DNA of 64,000 nucleotides from Calliopsis andreniformis (Eukaryota; Arthropoda; Insecta; Hymenoptera; Andrenidae): assembly GCF_051401765.1 (NCBI RefSeq), contig NC_135066.1, positions 24,431,501 through 24,495,500 of the forward strand, written 5' to 3'. Both the position numbers and the translations under genes were made by a program. Position 1 is the first letter of the stretch; each line of letters begins with the position of its first letter. The notes under the pieces are model-generated. The model saw only the letters and a program-made list of their open reading frames with translations. It made no database searches and was not told the DNA's origin. Shown here one piece after another: positions 1 through 11,932 of the stretch.

Positions 1-145
1 GTTATTTTTGTTTGTGCAAAATCTCCGGCTGCAACAGAAAGGGAAAGAAAAGCATCGAGTACCCAAATGTACCCTCCGCAATTCGCCCTATTTCACATTC
101 AAACGAACTACCGGTACCAATACCACCGTTGTACAGGAAAGGAAT
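1..145 (+). pseudogene. Family-F transposase-like gene, N-terminal fragment (cut by window start)
   Basis: Frame 3 reads a CxxC-type stretch (YFCLCKISGC) followed by a YPNVPSAIRP motif. This aligns with the same part of the better preserved family-F gene at 30.1-31.8 kb (DCYFCLTDI, then YPTVSSAIRP). Similarity stops near position 140 and resumes about 870 bp later, so these two pieces are one interrupted gene copy. The beginning lies outside the window. The family is a multi-copy insect protein of unknown biochemical function, inferred here to be a transposase because the other copy sits between long inverted repeats. The fragment is too short to be functional. Confidence 0.6.
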
Positions 146-1008
146 TGCCTCTCTTCTCTTTATTTGTCCACACACAGGGCTTATTGCTGATCGATTGATT
201 CTTTCATACTGATCCGCACAGTTTATATCTCCTTAGCGCCATTGTTTCGCAGGTAACCGGAGAGCCAGAGCGGTCGACCCGTCGTGACCCAAACTTGTCA
301 TTAAACATAAATATTTTCTGTTAACCCCATTAGCGATTCTCGTGACTCTTTCTGTAGCCTGGCGGCCCCGGATTGACCATTTTTGATTTCACCGTGCACG
401 CTTTTTAACCTTCACACTCAGAGAGATGGCCTCCCTCTTGAGGTTTATGGCGGCCTAAGGTCGACGTTTTCACGTCTACCTTTGCACGCTCGGCTTGAAC
501 CACGACTAAACGCTGCTGCGTAGTCGAGTGTTTTTGTCAGCGAGAATTCGCGCATTTTTTAGGGTAAACCCGCGCGTTTGAAGCCAATGCATCCGCAGAT
601 GCATACATGTCGGGACATCAATTTTCACTCCCCCCCCCCCCCCCCCCCCCCCCGCGCGCTATGGCTCTCTTTTTGGGACCTTCCTAGCCGCGTATACTCT
701 CATCCTCATACAATTTCACCCTTAATCTTACACATTCGTCAGATTTAATCATCTTACAATGTTTTGATCACGTCAACGCACCCACATTGGACGCGGAAGC
801 ATTCACTCCATTCAGAGCTTCTCGGATAATTTGGAAACGGTGTTCCTTGGCGAGTCTCTTTTAGTCCACTTTGATCTAAACATAATCCGTACCACGATGC
901 GAGTGAGTCAATCACACTCCACACACTCTTACCTGTCCGCAACAAAAATAACGCACTTATACCTATTCACAACAACCGTCAAATGTACCGAGTACATACC
1001 AAGACATT
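146..1008. other. Interrupting segment inside the family-F copy
   Basis: About 870 bp of unrelated sequence separates the two halves of the family-F copy. It carries a 24-base poly-C tract and no convincing reading frame. I could not identify terminal repeats or a target duplication, so an insertion, a rearrangement or a spacer are all possible. The break falls in a part of the protein that is poorly conserved between the two copies. Confidence 0.35.
630..653 (+). repeat. Poly-C homopolymer (24 C)
   Basis: An uninterrupted run of 24 cytosines followed by GCGCGC. Tracts of this kind are prone to slippage and to assembly or sequencing error. Confidence 0.9.
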
Positions 1009-2243
1009 ACACTTGAAAAAATCGAATGTGATGAAAACCAAAATTATGATACGGAAATTCCCTCGACATCGAAACAGCCGCATCTTATTTCCCAAACCGA
1101 CCTTAATGATCTTGTACAAGATTTACAGTTATCAAAAGATCAAGCTGAATTATTAGGATCTCGATTGCAAGAGTGGAATTTACTACAACGTGAAACAAAA
1201 ATTACATATTTCAGAACACGACAATACAAATTACAACAATATTTTTGCATGTTTCAAGACCTCTGTGTGTGCATAGATGTGGACGCATTAATGAAAGCTT
1301 TGGGTTTTGAACATAATCCGATGGAATGGCGACTATTTGTGGATTCGTCAAAACTTAGTTTGAAAGCTGTGTTGTTACACATCGGGAATGTATATCCATC
1401 TATACCAGTTGCGTACACGACACAAATGAAGGAGTGTTATGATTCTCTAAAAATCATTTTAGAGAAGCTACAATACCAAAAACATAATTGGAATGTTTGC
1501 GGTGACCTAAAGGTAATCGCAATATTACTTGGGCTCCAAGCAGGATACACGAAATATTGTTGCTTCCTTTGCGAATGGGATAGCAGAGCAAGGAATCAAC
1601 ATTACATAAAAAAAGAATGGACACCACGCCAACACTTAATCCCCGGACACAAAAATATTAAATACAAAAACCTCATTGATCCTCAAAAAGTGTATTTGCC
1701 ACCATTACATATACAGCTTGGCATCATGAAAAACTTTGTAAAGGCAATGGATAAATCCGGATCGGGATTTGCATATTTAAAGACAAAATTTCCATCGATG
1801 TCTGAAGCCAAAATAAAAGAAGGTATATTTGTCGGCCCCCAAATTAAAGAATTGATGGCAGATAGCCACTTTCCAAAACAATTAAACAACTTAGAAAAAA
1901 AGTATGGCTGTGTTTTATAAAAACCACTCAGAATTTCCTGGGAAAGCATAAGTCCAAAAATTATGTTTCCATAGTAAATGAACTACTCAACGCATGTAAA
2001 GACCTTGGCTGCAACATGTCCCTCAAAATTCACTTTTTACGTTCACATCTGGACTTTTTCCCCCCAAACCTCGGTGATGTCAGCGATGAACATGGTGAAC
2101 GTTTTCATCAAGATATATCCAGAATAGAGAAAAGATATCAAGGAAAAGACATATCTGCAATGCTGGCAGACTACTGTTGGACCCTTATAAAGGAAAACAA
2201 GGACACACAACATAAACGACAGTCAGCAAGAAAGCACTTTTAA
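1009..2243 (+). pseudogene. Family-F transposase-like gene, main part, frameshifted
   Basis: Frame 1 is open from about 1009 to 1920 and matches the 30-31 kb copy throughout: a TDLNDLVQDL motif, WRLFVDSSK, CGDLKV, CCFLCEWDSRAR and KEGIFVGPQI. The reading frame then breaks twice, near 1905 (to frame 2) and near 1930 (to frame 3), before continuing from about 1938 to the stop at 2241-2243 with DVSDEHGERFHQD and ADYCW motifs. All acidic residues I propose as catalytic in this family (the D of VDSS, the D of CGDL, the DE of SDEH) are retained, so the protein fold was kept until fairly recent decay. No flanking inverted repeat was recognised after 2243. Confidence 0.75.
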
Positions 2244-3125
2244 GTTTGTTAGTATGGACGATGAATCAGGTAATTCCTTATTTTACATATTTACTTTCTA
2301 CCGTAGAAAAATCTTGAAATTTATGCACGAATGCAACAGCCTTTAACAGTTCCATTTTAACAAAAAATTCGTATTCGGGTAATAAATATTGAAATTGTTT
2401 ATAACTAAGAATAAGTATGATGATGGGAAAGGTGCTTTCCAATTCAGTGATTCGTATGCAAAGATATGTGAAAGAATTGAAAGATCATACATACAAAAAA
2501 TGGGGGCCCAATTGGACGATACTATCGATTCGGATTCCGCGTAGCTACGGCACTGCCGAGACGAAGCATCGTGCACTCGTTACCGATTGATATTTTCTCG
2601 ATTTGTTCGAATCTAATTCTGTTTCGACACGTTTAATGGACGGTTTTCTCTTCGGAAATGTCCATAGAATCTGATGCTGTGTAGTAAATTCGTATTAGAC
2701 GCCGAATTTTCTGTAAAATTACGAAAATACAGCGAAGAAAGTGCGCGCGATGACTTTTTTTTGAACTTTGATGGCTATTTACAATCACTTGAAATAAGGA
2801 AAATTAAATCTACCTACACTAGTCTGTTTAGGAAACTCTCTTCTAGTTTTTAAGACCAGTCCGAACTTTCTAGCATTCCTAGATTTTATGTAATATCTCA
2901 TTTTTACCCAAAATTGTGCTATTTCACAAAAATGCGTGTTTTTCGAAAACTGAGGGTGATAGAGCAATTCCACTTTCGGATTCGTATTTAGGATGGGGAA
3001 TTCTACAAGGATCACCTACTGGATATTACAGATCCGAAAAAAAGTTTGAATTTGTTGGACAGTGTAATTAGATCAAGGAAATCTATACAGCTTACCCTAA
3101 TTTCGCTAGTCGCTGGCGTCGTCAG
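2244..3125. other. No gene recognised
   Basis: AT-rich sequence with only short reading frames. No repeat or element end was recognised. The stretch simply separates the family-F relic from the GC-rich block that follows. Confidence 0.4.
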
Positions 3126-3795
3126 TCAAGTATTAACAACGAGTGATGACGCTCGGCACGCACGCATACGACCCCCCTGATTCGTGGCACGTCCCTCCAC
3201 AACACGAGCGCGACAGTCCCTCGCCGTACTCACCATGGTTCAAGCGCGTATGCGAGGAGCGGGGCCCCGCGCGCAGACCGCTCCTCTCCGGTGACGATCC
3301 GTATTCAATCGCATTGCGAAGACTTGCCCAGGACTTCCTGTGGCTCCTGCCGCCTGAGAAACGTACTGCGGGCTCGCCTCGATCCTCGCCTTCCTTTTGA
3401 GCCATTGTAGAAGGGCAGCATCGCGCAACCATCCCTCAACTCGCTGTGGGCAGATTTTCCTTCGATTCTCTGGCCCTCTACGGAGGCGGCAAGTCCCTTA
3501 ACTTCGAGGGTGAAGGGCCCCTGTACCATCCGGTGTAGATACGGCGCCTGAATCTGGAAACTGCACGGCCAGGAGACAGGGACGGCCTTAGGGTCCCTCA
3601 GTTTTTCTCTACGGCCCTGAAACACCGTGCGCGCTCGGCACCGGAGGCACCTGAAATTAGCGGCGATTCCAAATTCACGATATTTTCCTCCAGGAAGCGT
3701 GTCTCGGCATACGTTCCGCAAGGTGGCCATACGGTCCTTGTTTTCACTAACTTCGCGTAATTCGCCAAAACGGGGACGGCGCTGTGCGCAACATC
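3126..3795 (-). other. GC-rich, coding-like block of unknown origin
   Basis: This block is clearly richer in G+C than its surroundings and stays open in several minus-strand frames (up to about 141 codons, 3730 to 3305) with Arg-, Ser- and Gly-rich products. One frame contains a CLRCRARTVF segment. A splice-donor-like CATG/GTGAGT lies on the minus strand near 3235. No family was recognised. It could be a retrotransposon gag remnant or an exon of a host gene, and the composition shift is the main evidence that it is not ordinary spacer. Confidence 0.3.
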
Positions 3796-3825
3796 ACAGC
3801 AGCAACTAATATGTCAAATTTTCGA

Positions 3826-5735
3826 TTACGACCAAATATTACAACTAATAGATACCTATTTTTTCAAATTTATTACATTAAAATATTTAACCATTTGCAC
3901 TCGGAGGTTTTTATTTTCCATACATTTTGTCCGCTTAAAAGGGACAACCGAGTGCAAAGGATCAAAAACGTAACGAAATTCGTGTGATGGTTTAAACGGA
4001 CATCAGATGGTCACTACGTGTGTACCGTAATAAAATGCAGACAGGACTCTGACATTGCAGTAACTAAAGAATGAGAATACAATTGATGTATTTTCCCTCA
4101 TCGACGAGTTTGTCTGTGCGAGACATCCGTTAACAAAATGTTTAACGTTGAAAAACTTTCCCTAATTCGTATTTTTATGATGAAAACTTCCATATTTCCG
4201 CTATTCGAATGCAAAGAAATGTCTGTAGAAGTGATGACGACACTACCCTAAGCAGCTACATGTGCGAGACACTCGTTACCGTCTCCTACACAAATCGGAT
4301 ATGCCTTTGCTTTTCCCAATGAATCTGTCTGTAACTTTTTCAACCTGAAGAAGAAACTACCACTTCCACGAAAAAATTCTGACTGATAAAGACTCTCCCT
4401 CGGTCATACCAACTGAAAAATCGAATTTGAGTATTTTGACGAAGTGCCACCCTTAAGAAGTCACATCTACAACGATGCAAGGGCAGGAGGAAAGAGACTT
4501 CGGAAAAAATCGTCAGTATCGATCATGATTTCCGACGCCGGGGGGTACACAACGTTTCCTTTCTTTCTGCCGTGGAGTGCCGAGGCAACGCGGAAGCGTC
4601 GGAACTCATGTACCGCGAAAAGTATCCGAACCAACCGTCACATTTCAGGGCAACGTTGTTTTGAAACGCAGGAACAATCTCATTCCAAAATAATCCACAA
4701 CCATAGGGTTTTTAATTCGGTACGTTCCGCGGTTGTCAGTGGTTAGGAGGTCAAGTACTCCTTGAATGAAATGATCAGTATCAGTATTGATGACCCTGAA
4801 GTGTTATAAACGTAAGGTGTATTTCTGTGGCGCCGTAAATCTGTGAGCGGCAGGTCCTACGTTACCACTGCTTTATCCGTTAACGACCGGGATTTGCAAC
4901 GTAACCGAGTGGAGCAAGTGTTCAAGCAGCAGGCGAATTCTTCTTCGAATGGGAAAGTTCTAACGGTAACAATTGCATGTCTACTTATTCTCTTATCTAG
5001 ATTTTCTTCGCCATTTTTTAGTTTAGTGCGCCATAGTTAAAGAAATAACAATCGCTAGTTACGTAGCTTTTACGGGTTACAGTTTGCAACAAATGGCATT
5101 TACGGGTTAGTTTTACATGTCTTAGGAAACAAACATTTTGACACGATTTCCAACGTTTTAATGCGCATAATAATAGTGTAGAATCCGTAGAAACTACGGA
5201 AACATTGCTTTTTATTCTTTTACTGCGGTGTATGAAATTGAAAAGGGTGAAAAATATTGAGAACAACAGTATTAGTGATATTTATCTGCTGAATTAGTAT
5301 GATTATTATTCCGGTATTGCCACAGTACAAAATCGACAGTTTTCAATTTTTTCTCTTGTTTTTTATTTTTTACAAATTGGATAATTAATTTAAAAATCTG
5401 AAAAAATTCTGTAATTTGTGTCGCAATAGTTAACGTGTCTCTGATTTTTTTCATATTGTTTCATCCAATACTTTAAGAGAAATTGTGCAATAACGTAGAG
5501 ATCTTAAATTACTTGTACAAAGCTCGAGTACGGCGAGAGCAAACGCTACGCGTAGGTTGTGCACAGTCAGTAGTCGGCTGAGTGCTCACTGTCCGCGCTC
5601 TCTGACTGATCGAAGTTTTTCGTTAATAACTCGTTAACAAAGCTTCAGAGGACATTTTTGCAAAGAAAAAAATTGGTTATAATCACCTCAGGAATCACCC
5701 CTTAACGACTCCCACACTTTGTTTGGGACACCCTG
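3826..5735. mobile_element. Foldback element copy A (right arm complete, left arm truncated)
   Basis: From about 4060 to 5735 the sequence is the reverse complement of the left arms of copies B and C and runs parallel to the right arm of C (48332-49888). Shared landmarks include the ATACAATTGATGTATTT block near the centre, the TCGGATATGCCTTTGCTTTTC block, the CGTTAATAACTCGTTAAC core at 5621, and the terminus GGGACACCCTG followed by TA at 5736-5737. Only the inner part of the left arm is present (about 3826-4050). There is no protein I can name. Long inverted arms plus TA duplications suggest a non-autonomous DNA transposon mobilised by a Tc1/mariner-type enzyme. Confidence 0.7.
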
Positions 5736-5737
5736 TA

Positions 5738-7194
5738 TCTTTCGATACCAGTGCAGAAGCGTGCCTCTCGTTATTCTACTGCTGCACGGATTAGCTACTA
5801 ATTGCGAAGAGGGACTGGGTTTTTCCAGGCAAAAACGATTCGTAATCGGCATGTACAATAGATGTTAGTTCGGAATAGTACTGATGATTATGCGCACTAA
5901 AAATCGTTCCTGCCCCAGGAGAGGTTCGACATTGTGACATGCACCGGTGATACGTCATATAAAGAGCAACGCATAGAATGTTAAGAAAAAGATTCAATAC
6001 TTTAAGCGCTCATAGTATTTACAGAGAGGAATAAGAAATGTTTAATCAGCAAAGGTCCTCAAGTTTACCCTTTCGACGAAAAATCGACTTTTACTATATA
6101 CGATAAATCATGAGTTTCTCCACGACACATTGAACGTAAATAGAATAATTAATTCAGAAGTACGTTTGATGTTGTTAAAACAAAATTACTAAACTAGTCT
6201 AATGTCGCAATGCACTAGGCGAAAAGAAAGAAACAGGTTTCGAGAGGAGAGCGGCTACTTCACAAATTGAAAATAGTGGGAGTTTGTGTGGCGTGCGGTA
6301 AAAGAGTGAGAAATCTAAGACTTGGATCTGTTTAACGTTAACAATCTATTCAAAACTTATTAATTAACTAATTGAACATTAAGAAAAAACAAACGGTATA
6401 ATTGATATAATTAAACTAAACTTGAGCATAGTACTGCGTGACGTAACTAAACATCGAGTATCGATATAATTTTTTTAAGCGATTCTTAACCCAAACGCTT
6501 ATTGAACGGTTCATTCTACGGAATGGTCAAATGAATTAATATATAAGAGTAATTAATTAACACTGCTAACTTATAATAATAATTGTATAATAAGTACTAA
6601 GGTTATAATTATATGCGCGAGTGTGTACAATGTGTGAATAGCGCGACGTGTTCTACCGGTGTCGGTAATATAGGAAGCGCAAGATTTGGAAAGGTTATGT
6701 CGAACATCGATCATGATCTGACAGAGTCAGAGTCGTTGCCGTACTTATGAAGATAACGCAGGAATCATTTCCGGATCTCTCCAGAACAAGAAAGATTATC
6801 AATTACACACGTTAAGTATCTTTAAGCTACTTCTAGTTTGTATGGAGTTCTGTCACTATAACCGCCGGAACCTTGTCTCGAACGGAACGGTCTCTAATAA
6901 CCACTGGGAGTGTATCAGCTGCCTCCGAGATAGTGACAGCGTTGTTCTTGATGTCAAAATCTGTTCTCTTTGAGATATGCGGACGGAGCACCTGTTTCTA
7001 TACCCGAAAATTGGAGCACGTGCATGCGCAGTAAGTTGGGTCTTAGTATCCTATTGTAATATTTACAATAATAGCTTAAATTAACGGTGAATATAAAATA
7101 TTAGAAAAAGGTATGAAAATGCGCTTGTGTATCTTAAAATACTACAATAAGTGTAATGACAAAAATATATAAAACTAATAGCTGAAGGTAATTA
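5738..7194. other. No gene recognised
   Basis: AT-rich intergenic sequence between foldback copy A and the mariner. No open frame longer than about 70 codons and no recognised repeat family. Confidence 0.4.
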
Positions 7195-7252
7195 ACACTT
7201 CGATCAATAAGTCCTAGGTCTAACCAACAGATGACACCTCTAATTACTTATC

Positions 7253-7488
7253 TGTGGAGCCTACCTCATAAAAGAATAAGCGGAAACAGGAAGCGAACGT
7301 CATCAAAAATTCAATTTACGCGCGTTATGTTTATTTGTTTGTTAATTCAACTGTTTAATTTGTTTATAGTAACGAGAAAAGAGAATTGGTTTTGAGATTG
7401 TGAGGAACAGTCGTGTATTTTGTGAGAAATTTAATATATACATTTATTTCATAAATATTGTAGTTTTTAATATAAAAGAATCGCTACA
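7253..7488 (+). repeat. 5' LTR of the gypsy element
   Basis: 236-bp long terminal repeat with TG...CA ends, matching the 3' LTR. It should carry the promoter and polyadenylation signals, but I did not assign a TATA box because the whole LTR is AT-rich. Confidence 0.93.
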
Positions 7489-7497
7489 ATATTTAAT

Positions 7498-7515
7498 TGG
7501 TGACCGACGACGTGA
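7498..7515 (+). promoter_or_regulatory. Candidate primer-binding site
   Basis: TGGTGACCGACGACG begins nine bases after the 5' LTR. Primer-binding sites start with TGG (complement of the tRNA CCA end). The tRNA was not identified, and the gap from the LTR makes this a candidate only. Confidence 0.45.
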
Positions 7516-7563
7516 TCGGATACAAATAGATAATTAAATAATTTTTACAAATTTAACAAGAAA

Positions 7564-8466
7564 ATGCCTCTTGATCGTTGTCCATTACGGCAGCCGGAAT
7601 TTTCACCATCTAACTCGAGAACGGAAGATCCAATACAGGATCAAGCTCAAAATGATCCGGGAACTCAAGAAAGCGGTCAGCAACAAAATTCCGGTGCAAT
7701 CAACGCAACCAGTTCCGTCAGACTTCCCCCGTTTTGGAAAGAAAGTCCAGGACTTTGGTTCGCTCAAGTCGAGGCAGCGTTAAGCATTGCACGCATTTCC
7801 AGTGATGACTCGAAGTACAGGTACGTGGTCGTACATTTAGACCAGAGCATCCTTCCAATGGTGTCAGACATCCTTATCGATCCACCTCAACAGAATAAAT
7901 ACCAAACGATAAAAAGTAGAATCATTAACGCTTTCGAAGAGACCAATGAATCCAAATTACGAAAATTAATGCATGGTTTAGAAATTTCTGAGGAAAAACC
8001 CTCTAATTTCCTACAAAAATTAAGAAATTTATCAAACGGCCAATGTAACGATTCAATACTACGTTCGTTATTCTTAGAAAGATTACCAGACAATATTCGA
8101 AGTATATTAGCCATCAGTGAAGTTTCTGACTTGCAGAAACTAGCCTTACAAGCGGATAAGATATATGAAATGTCAAAATCACATATCTCGGCAATTTCTT
8201 CTTCGACAAATACGGGCACACCTTCGTTATCCGATGTCCGTTACAAAGAGCTCAAAACAATGATAGAAGCATTAGCGGAAAATATTTACACACGTCGTTC
8301 AAAACAGAAACAAAATCGATTTAGACACAGAGCTAGATCTAATTCCCGAAATAGTAAATACTGTTTTTATCACCAAAATTTCGCCGAGAAAGCAAGGAAA
8401 TGCACCCCACCTTGTTCTTGGAGACAAGCTCCAAATCAGGCAGCATCGACGCATACGGAAAACTAG
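7564..8466 (+). CDS. gag: Gag protein of the gypsy element
   Basis: A 300-codon frame starting 76 bp after the 5' LTR. The product is a structural capsid-like protein that would assemble cytoplasmic particles around the element RNA. The central part has the capsid-like motif series of insect gypsy Gag proteins ([15 protein letters not shown], then LHGLEI-like and FLQKLRNL segments). The tail carries a Cys/His cluster, CFYHQNF...[10 protein letters not shown], in place of a standard CCHC zinc knuckle, followed by a basic region. It overlaps pol by 67 bases, with pol in the -1 frame, so pol is presumably made by ribosomal frameshifting. I saw no textbook slippery heptamer in the overlap. The frame is intact. 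Confidence 0.9.
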   Translation: MPLDRCPLRQPEFSPSNSRTEDPIQDQAQNDPGTQESGQQQNSGAINATSSVRLPPFWKESPGLWFAQVEAALSIARISSDDSKYRYVVVHLDQSILPMVSDILIDPPQQNKYQTIKSRIINAFEETNESKLRKLMHGLEISEEKPSNFLQKLRNLSNGQCNDSILRSLFLERLPDNIRSILAISEVSDLQKLALQADKIYEMSKSHISAISSSTNTGTPSLSDVRYKELKTMIEALAENIYTRRSKQKQNRFRHRARSNSRNSKYCFYHQNFAEKARKCTPPCSWRQAPNQAASTHTEN

Positions 8467-11400
8467 TAAAGTCATCGGTATCAGAGGCAGTTCCGGATGA
8501 CTATTCAAAGAATCGCCTCATTATTGTAGATAGGAAAACGAAAACACGTTTTCTAGTTGATACCGGAGCTGATATTTCTGTAATTCCAGTAAAGGGTTTT
8601 AAAGGAACGCGTAAACAAGACGACTTAAAATTATATGCCGCAAATGGTACAGTCATAAATACTTTCGGTCATAAACTTCTATCCATCGATTTCGGTCTAC
8701 ACCGAGAATTCACATGGGAATTCATAATCGCAGATACTTCCAAGGCTATTTTAGGAGCTGATTTCCTAAAACATTATAATCTTCTTGTTGATTTGAAACG
8801 GAAAAGGTTACTGGATGGGATCACATTTTTAAGTTCCCCAGCTTACACCACATCCAAATCTTACGTTACCTTATCGACAGTTAACGAAGCCGGAAAATTT
8901 TCATCTCTCCTGAAAGAATTTATTGACATTACGAAACCTTTAGGAAAACGTGGATGTAAACATCATGTTACACATCACATTCTTACTACTGGACCTCCAA
9001 TTTATGAACCAGCTCGCAGACTCACACCAGAGAAGTTACAAATCGCGAAGAAGGAATTTGAAAAGATGATGAAAGAAGGCATCTGCGTTCCCTCTTCCAG
9101 TTCTTGGGCGAGTCCACTGCACATGGTTAAGAAGAAGACGGGAGATTGGCGTACATGTGGTGACTATAGAAGGTTAAACAAAGCTACCATCCCGGACAAA
9201 TACCCCATACCTCATCTCCACGATTTCACACACCGACTACACGACTGTAAAATTTTTACAACGTTAGATCTTACACGCGCATATTATCAGATCCCAATTG
9301 CCACAGAAGATCAACCAAAAACTGCAGTCATCACACCTTTTGGCCTTTTCGAATTCAAAGTCATGACTTTTGGTCTCTGTAATGCCGCACAATCATTCCA
9401 AAGATTCATGGACACAGTTCTACGTGGACTGGATTTTTGCTACTGTTATATTGACGACATCCTCATCGCTTCGAAAGACCTTGTCGAACACAAAATTCAT
9501 CTAAGAAAAGTTTTTCAAAGGCTTAAAGATTTTGGTATAAGCATAAATATTGCAAAATGCGTTTTCGGCGAATCGAAAGTCACTTACCTCGGATATACAG
9601 TATCTGAACAGGGACTTAAACCTCTTCCTGACAAAGTTGAAGCCATTAAAACTTTCCCCACTCCGAAGAATATTTCTGAACTCCGTCGTTTTCTCGGAAT
9701 GATCAACTTTTACAGGAGATTCATCAAGAATGCTGCGACTGCTCAAGCTCCACTCAACGCTCTGCTGGGTAATGCTAAAAGAAAGGACAAAAGATTAATT
9801 TCCTGGACGCCTGAGTTACTCCAAGCCTTTAACTATTGCAAAAATCAGTTAGCCGACGCTACTTTATTGGCTCATCCTATTGCTGATGTTCCTTTAGAAA
9901 TTCGTACAGATGCATCGGATATCGCCATTGGTGCCGTTCTTCAACAATTCCATGAAGGTAATTGGCTTCCTTTAGCATTTTTCTCTAAAAAATTAAATGA
10001 CACTCAGAAAAATTATAGCACCTATGACAGAGAATTACTAGCTATTTACAGCAGCATTAAATTTTTTAAACATCAAATAGAAGGTCGACAATTGACGATA
10101 CGCACTGACCACAGACCTTTAACTTTTGCTTTTTCTCAAAAGTCTTCAAAAGCTTCTCCACGGCAAGTAAGACAACTCGATTACATATGCCAATTTTCCA
10201 CGAACATTCTTCATATTGCCGGTCAATCTAATATTATTGCTGATACTCTTTCGCGAGTAGAATCAATAAATATGCCTACTGTTGTTACTATTGATGAATT
10301 ACTAAAGGAACAACAGAAGGATCAGGAGTTACAAAATATCTTACAAGCAACAAACTCTTCACTGAAGCTTTGCGGTCTACGCGTAGATAATTCGGATTCT
10401 CTATTGTATTGTGACACATCCGGAGAAGACATTAGACCTTACGTACCCATCTCTTTACGGAAACAGATTTATACACAAGTACATAATCTTTCACATCCTA
10501 GTGGAAGAGTTACATTAAAATTAATCTCACAAAGATTTGTTTGGCCACTTATGAGGAAAAACATAAAAGATTGGACACGTTCCTGTCTTCCATGTCAAAG
10601 AAGTAAAATTCATAGACATGTGAAAAACGTACCAACACAATTTCCAGTTCCAAACTCTCGTTTCGAACATATTCACATGGATATTGTTGGACCTCTTCCT
10701 ATTTCCCATGGTTTTAAATATTGTTTAACTATCATCGATAGATTTACTCGATGGCCAGAAGCTATTCCAATCATTGACATTTCTGCTGACACTGTAGCTA
10801 CTGCATTTTTTAATAATTGGATATGCAGATTTGGTTCTCCAGCCACAATTTCTACAGATCGAGGAAGTCAATTTGAATCACAACTTTTCCAAAGCTTGTG
10901 TAAACTTATTGGAGCAAATAGAATTCGGACTACGGCTTACCATCCTGCTGCCAATGGTTTAATTGAACGCTGGCACAGATCTCTTAAAAACGCCATAATT
11001 TGTCATGCAAATACTAAATGGACGGACGTTCTTCCAACCGTTTTATTAGGTTTACGGACCTGCATCAAAGAGGATTTAAGGATTTCAACAGCAGAACTTG
11101 TTTATGGAAAATCATTAAGAATTCCTGGTGATTTCTTCTACGATTCTGATTTCCATCCTCCATCTGAAATATTCATAAACAAATTCAAGGAATATATGCA
11201 AGAAGTCCGACCTGTTCCTACCTCACATCATTCTAAAAGAAAACCTTTCAGATTTAACGGATTAAATACCTGTTCTCACGTATTTGTACGAGTTGATGCT
11301 ACAAGAGGATCTTTAGACGCACCTTATGAAGGACCTTTTGAAGTTATAAATAGGAATTCAGATTTAGTTTATACCGTTAAATGTAATGATAATTTAGTTA

Positions 11401-11552
11401 CAGTTTCCACTGAAAGGCTTAAACCGGCTTATTTTGAAGAAATTCCCACAGAAGTCGTTGAAATACCTACAGCAGAAAATGATCATCAACCTTCATCCTC
11501 GCGGTATGCAACGAAAACATACCCTGGGAAGAAGAAACTCTCATTTGCGTAG
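8400..11552 (+). CDS. pol: Pol polyprotein of the gypsy element
   Basis: A 1050-codon open frame. The first codons overlap gag, so the true product probably begins by frameshift rather than at an ATG. Domains in order: aspartic protease ([10 protein letters not shown], Asp near residue 54), reverse transcriptase (active site YIDD near residue 350), RNase H (TDASD near 501 and TDHRPL), integrase zinc finger (H-x4-H near 694 with CLPC near 728), and integrase core with Asp near 760, Asp near 819 (STDRGSQF) and Glu near 854. The domain order PR-RT-RH-IN defines Ty3/gypsy as opposed to copia. No stop or frameshift interrupts it. It would copy the element RNA and integrate the DNA in the nucleus. 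Confidence 0.95.
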   Translation: MHPTLFLETSSKSGSIDAYGKLVKSSVSEAVPDDYSKNRLIIVDRKTKTRFLVDTGADISVIPVKGFKGTRKQDDLKLYAANGTVINTFGHKLLSIDFGLHREFTWEFIIADTSKAILGADFLKHYNLLVDLKRKRLLDGITFLSSPAYTTSKSYVTLSTVNEAGKFSSLLKEFIDITKPLGKRGCKHHVTHHILTTGPPIYEPARRLTPEKLQIAKKEFEKMMKEGICVPSSSSWASPLHMVKKKTGDWRTCGDYRRLNKATIPDKYPIPHLHDFTHRLHDCKIFTTLDLTRAYYQIPIATEDQPKTAVITPFGLFEFKVMTFGLCNAAQSFQRFMDTVLRGLDFCYCYIDDILIASKDLVEHKIHLRKVFQRLKDFGISINIAKCVFGESKVTYLGYTVSEQGLKPLPDKVEAIKTFPTPKNISELRRFLGMINFYRRFIKNAATAQAPLNALLGNAKRKDKRLISWTPELLQAFNYCKNQLADATLLAHPIADVPLEIRTDASDIAIGAVLQQFHEGNWLPLAFFSKKLNDTQKNYSTYDRELLAIYSSIKFFKHQIEGRQLTIRTDHRPLTFAFSQKSSKASPRQVRQLDYICQFSTNILHIAGQSNIIADTLSRVESINMPTVVTIDELLKEQQKDQELQNILQATNSSLKLCGLRVDNSDSLLYCDTSGEDIRPYVPISLRKQIYTQVHNLSHPSGRVTLKLISQRFVWPLMRKNIKDWTRSCLPCQRSKIHRHVKNVPTQFPVPNSRFEHIHMDIVGPLPISHGFKYCLTIIDRFTRWPEAIPIIDISADTVATAFFNNWICRFGSPATISTDRGSQFESQLFQSLCKLIGANRIRTTAYHPAANGLIERWHRSLKNAIICHANTKWTDVLPTVLLGLRTCIKEDLRISTAELVYGKSLRIPGDFFYDSDFHPPSEIFINKFKEYMQEVRPVPTSHHSKRKPFRFNGLNTCSHVFVRVDATRGSLDAPYEGPFEVINRNSDLVYTVKCNDNLVTVSTERLKPAYFEEIPTEVVEIPTAENDHQPSSSRYATKTYPGKKKLSFA

Positions 11553-11558
11553 GTTACT

Positions 11559-11571
11559 AGGAGGGGAGTAC
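11559..11571 (+). promoter_or_regulatory. Polypurine tract of the gypsy element
   Basis: AGGAGGGGAGTAC abuts the 3' LTR, as expected for the plus-strand DNA primer. Confidence 0.75.
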
Positions 11572-11807
11572 TGTGGAGCCTACCTCATAAAAGAATAAGC
11601 GGAAACAGGAAGCGAACGTCATCAAAAATTCAATTTACGCGCGTTATGTTTATTTGTTTGTTAATTCAACTGTTTAATTTGTTTATAGTAACGAGAAAAG
11701 AGAATTGGTTTTGAGATTGTGAGGAACAGTCGTGTATTTTGTGAGAAATTTAATATATACATTTATTTCATAAATATTGTAGTTTTTAATATAAAAGAAT
11801 CGCTACA
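11572..11807 (+). repeat. 3' LTR of the gypsy element
   Basis: 236 bp, indistinguishable by eye from the 5' LTR, followed by the duplicated target TATC. Confidence 0.93.
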
Positions 11808-11932
11808 TATCCATACCATCTTTAGTTAGTTCCAACCTTCAAACGATACGTGTCAAGATTTCATGACATTCCGACCATTTGTTGTCAAACTAGAGTGGTT
11901 TAAATGACGCTACTTTTGTAATTTTCCAAACA

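Larger units (their letters stand above)
7253..11807 (+). mobile_element. Complete Ty3/gypsy LTR retrotransposon
   Basis: Two LTRs of 236 bp (7253-7488 and 11572-11807) begin TGTGG and end TACA. By eye they are identical along their whole length. A 4-bp target duplication, TATC, flanks the element (7249-7252 and 11808-11811). Gag and pol frames are both open and overlap. There is no envelope frame after pol. Identical LTRs mean the insertion is recent, and with uninterrupted frames this copy may still be active. It lies inside mariner 1. Confidence 0.95.

Noticed and set aside
7253..11807. Possibility that the gypsy element is an endogenous retrovirus with an envelope gene
   Set aside because: Pol ends at 11552, 20 bases before the 3' LTR, so there is no room for an envelope frame.
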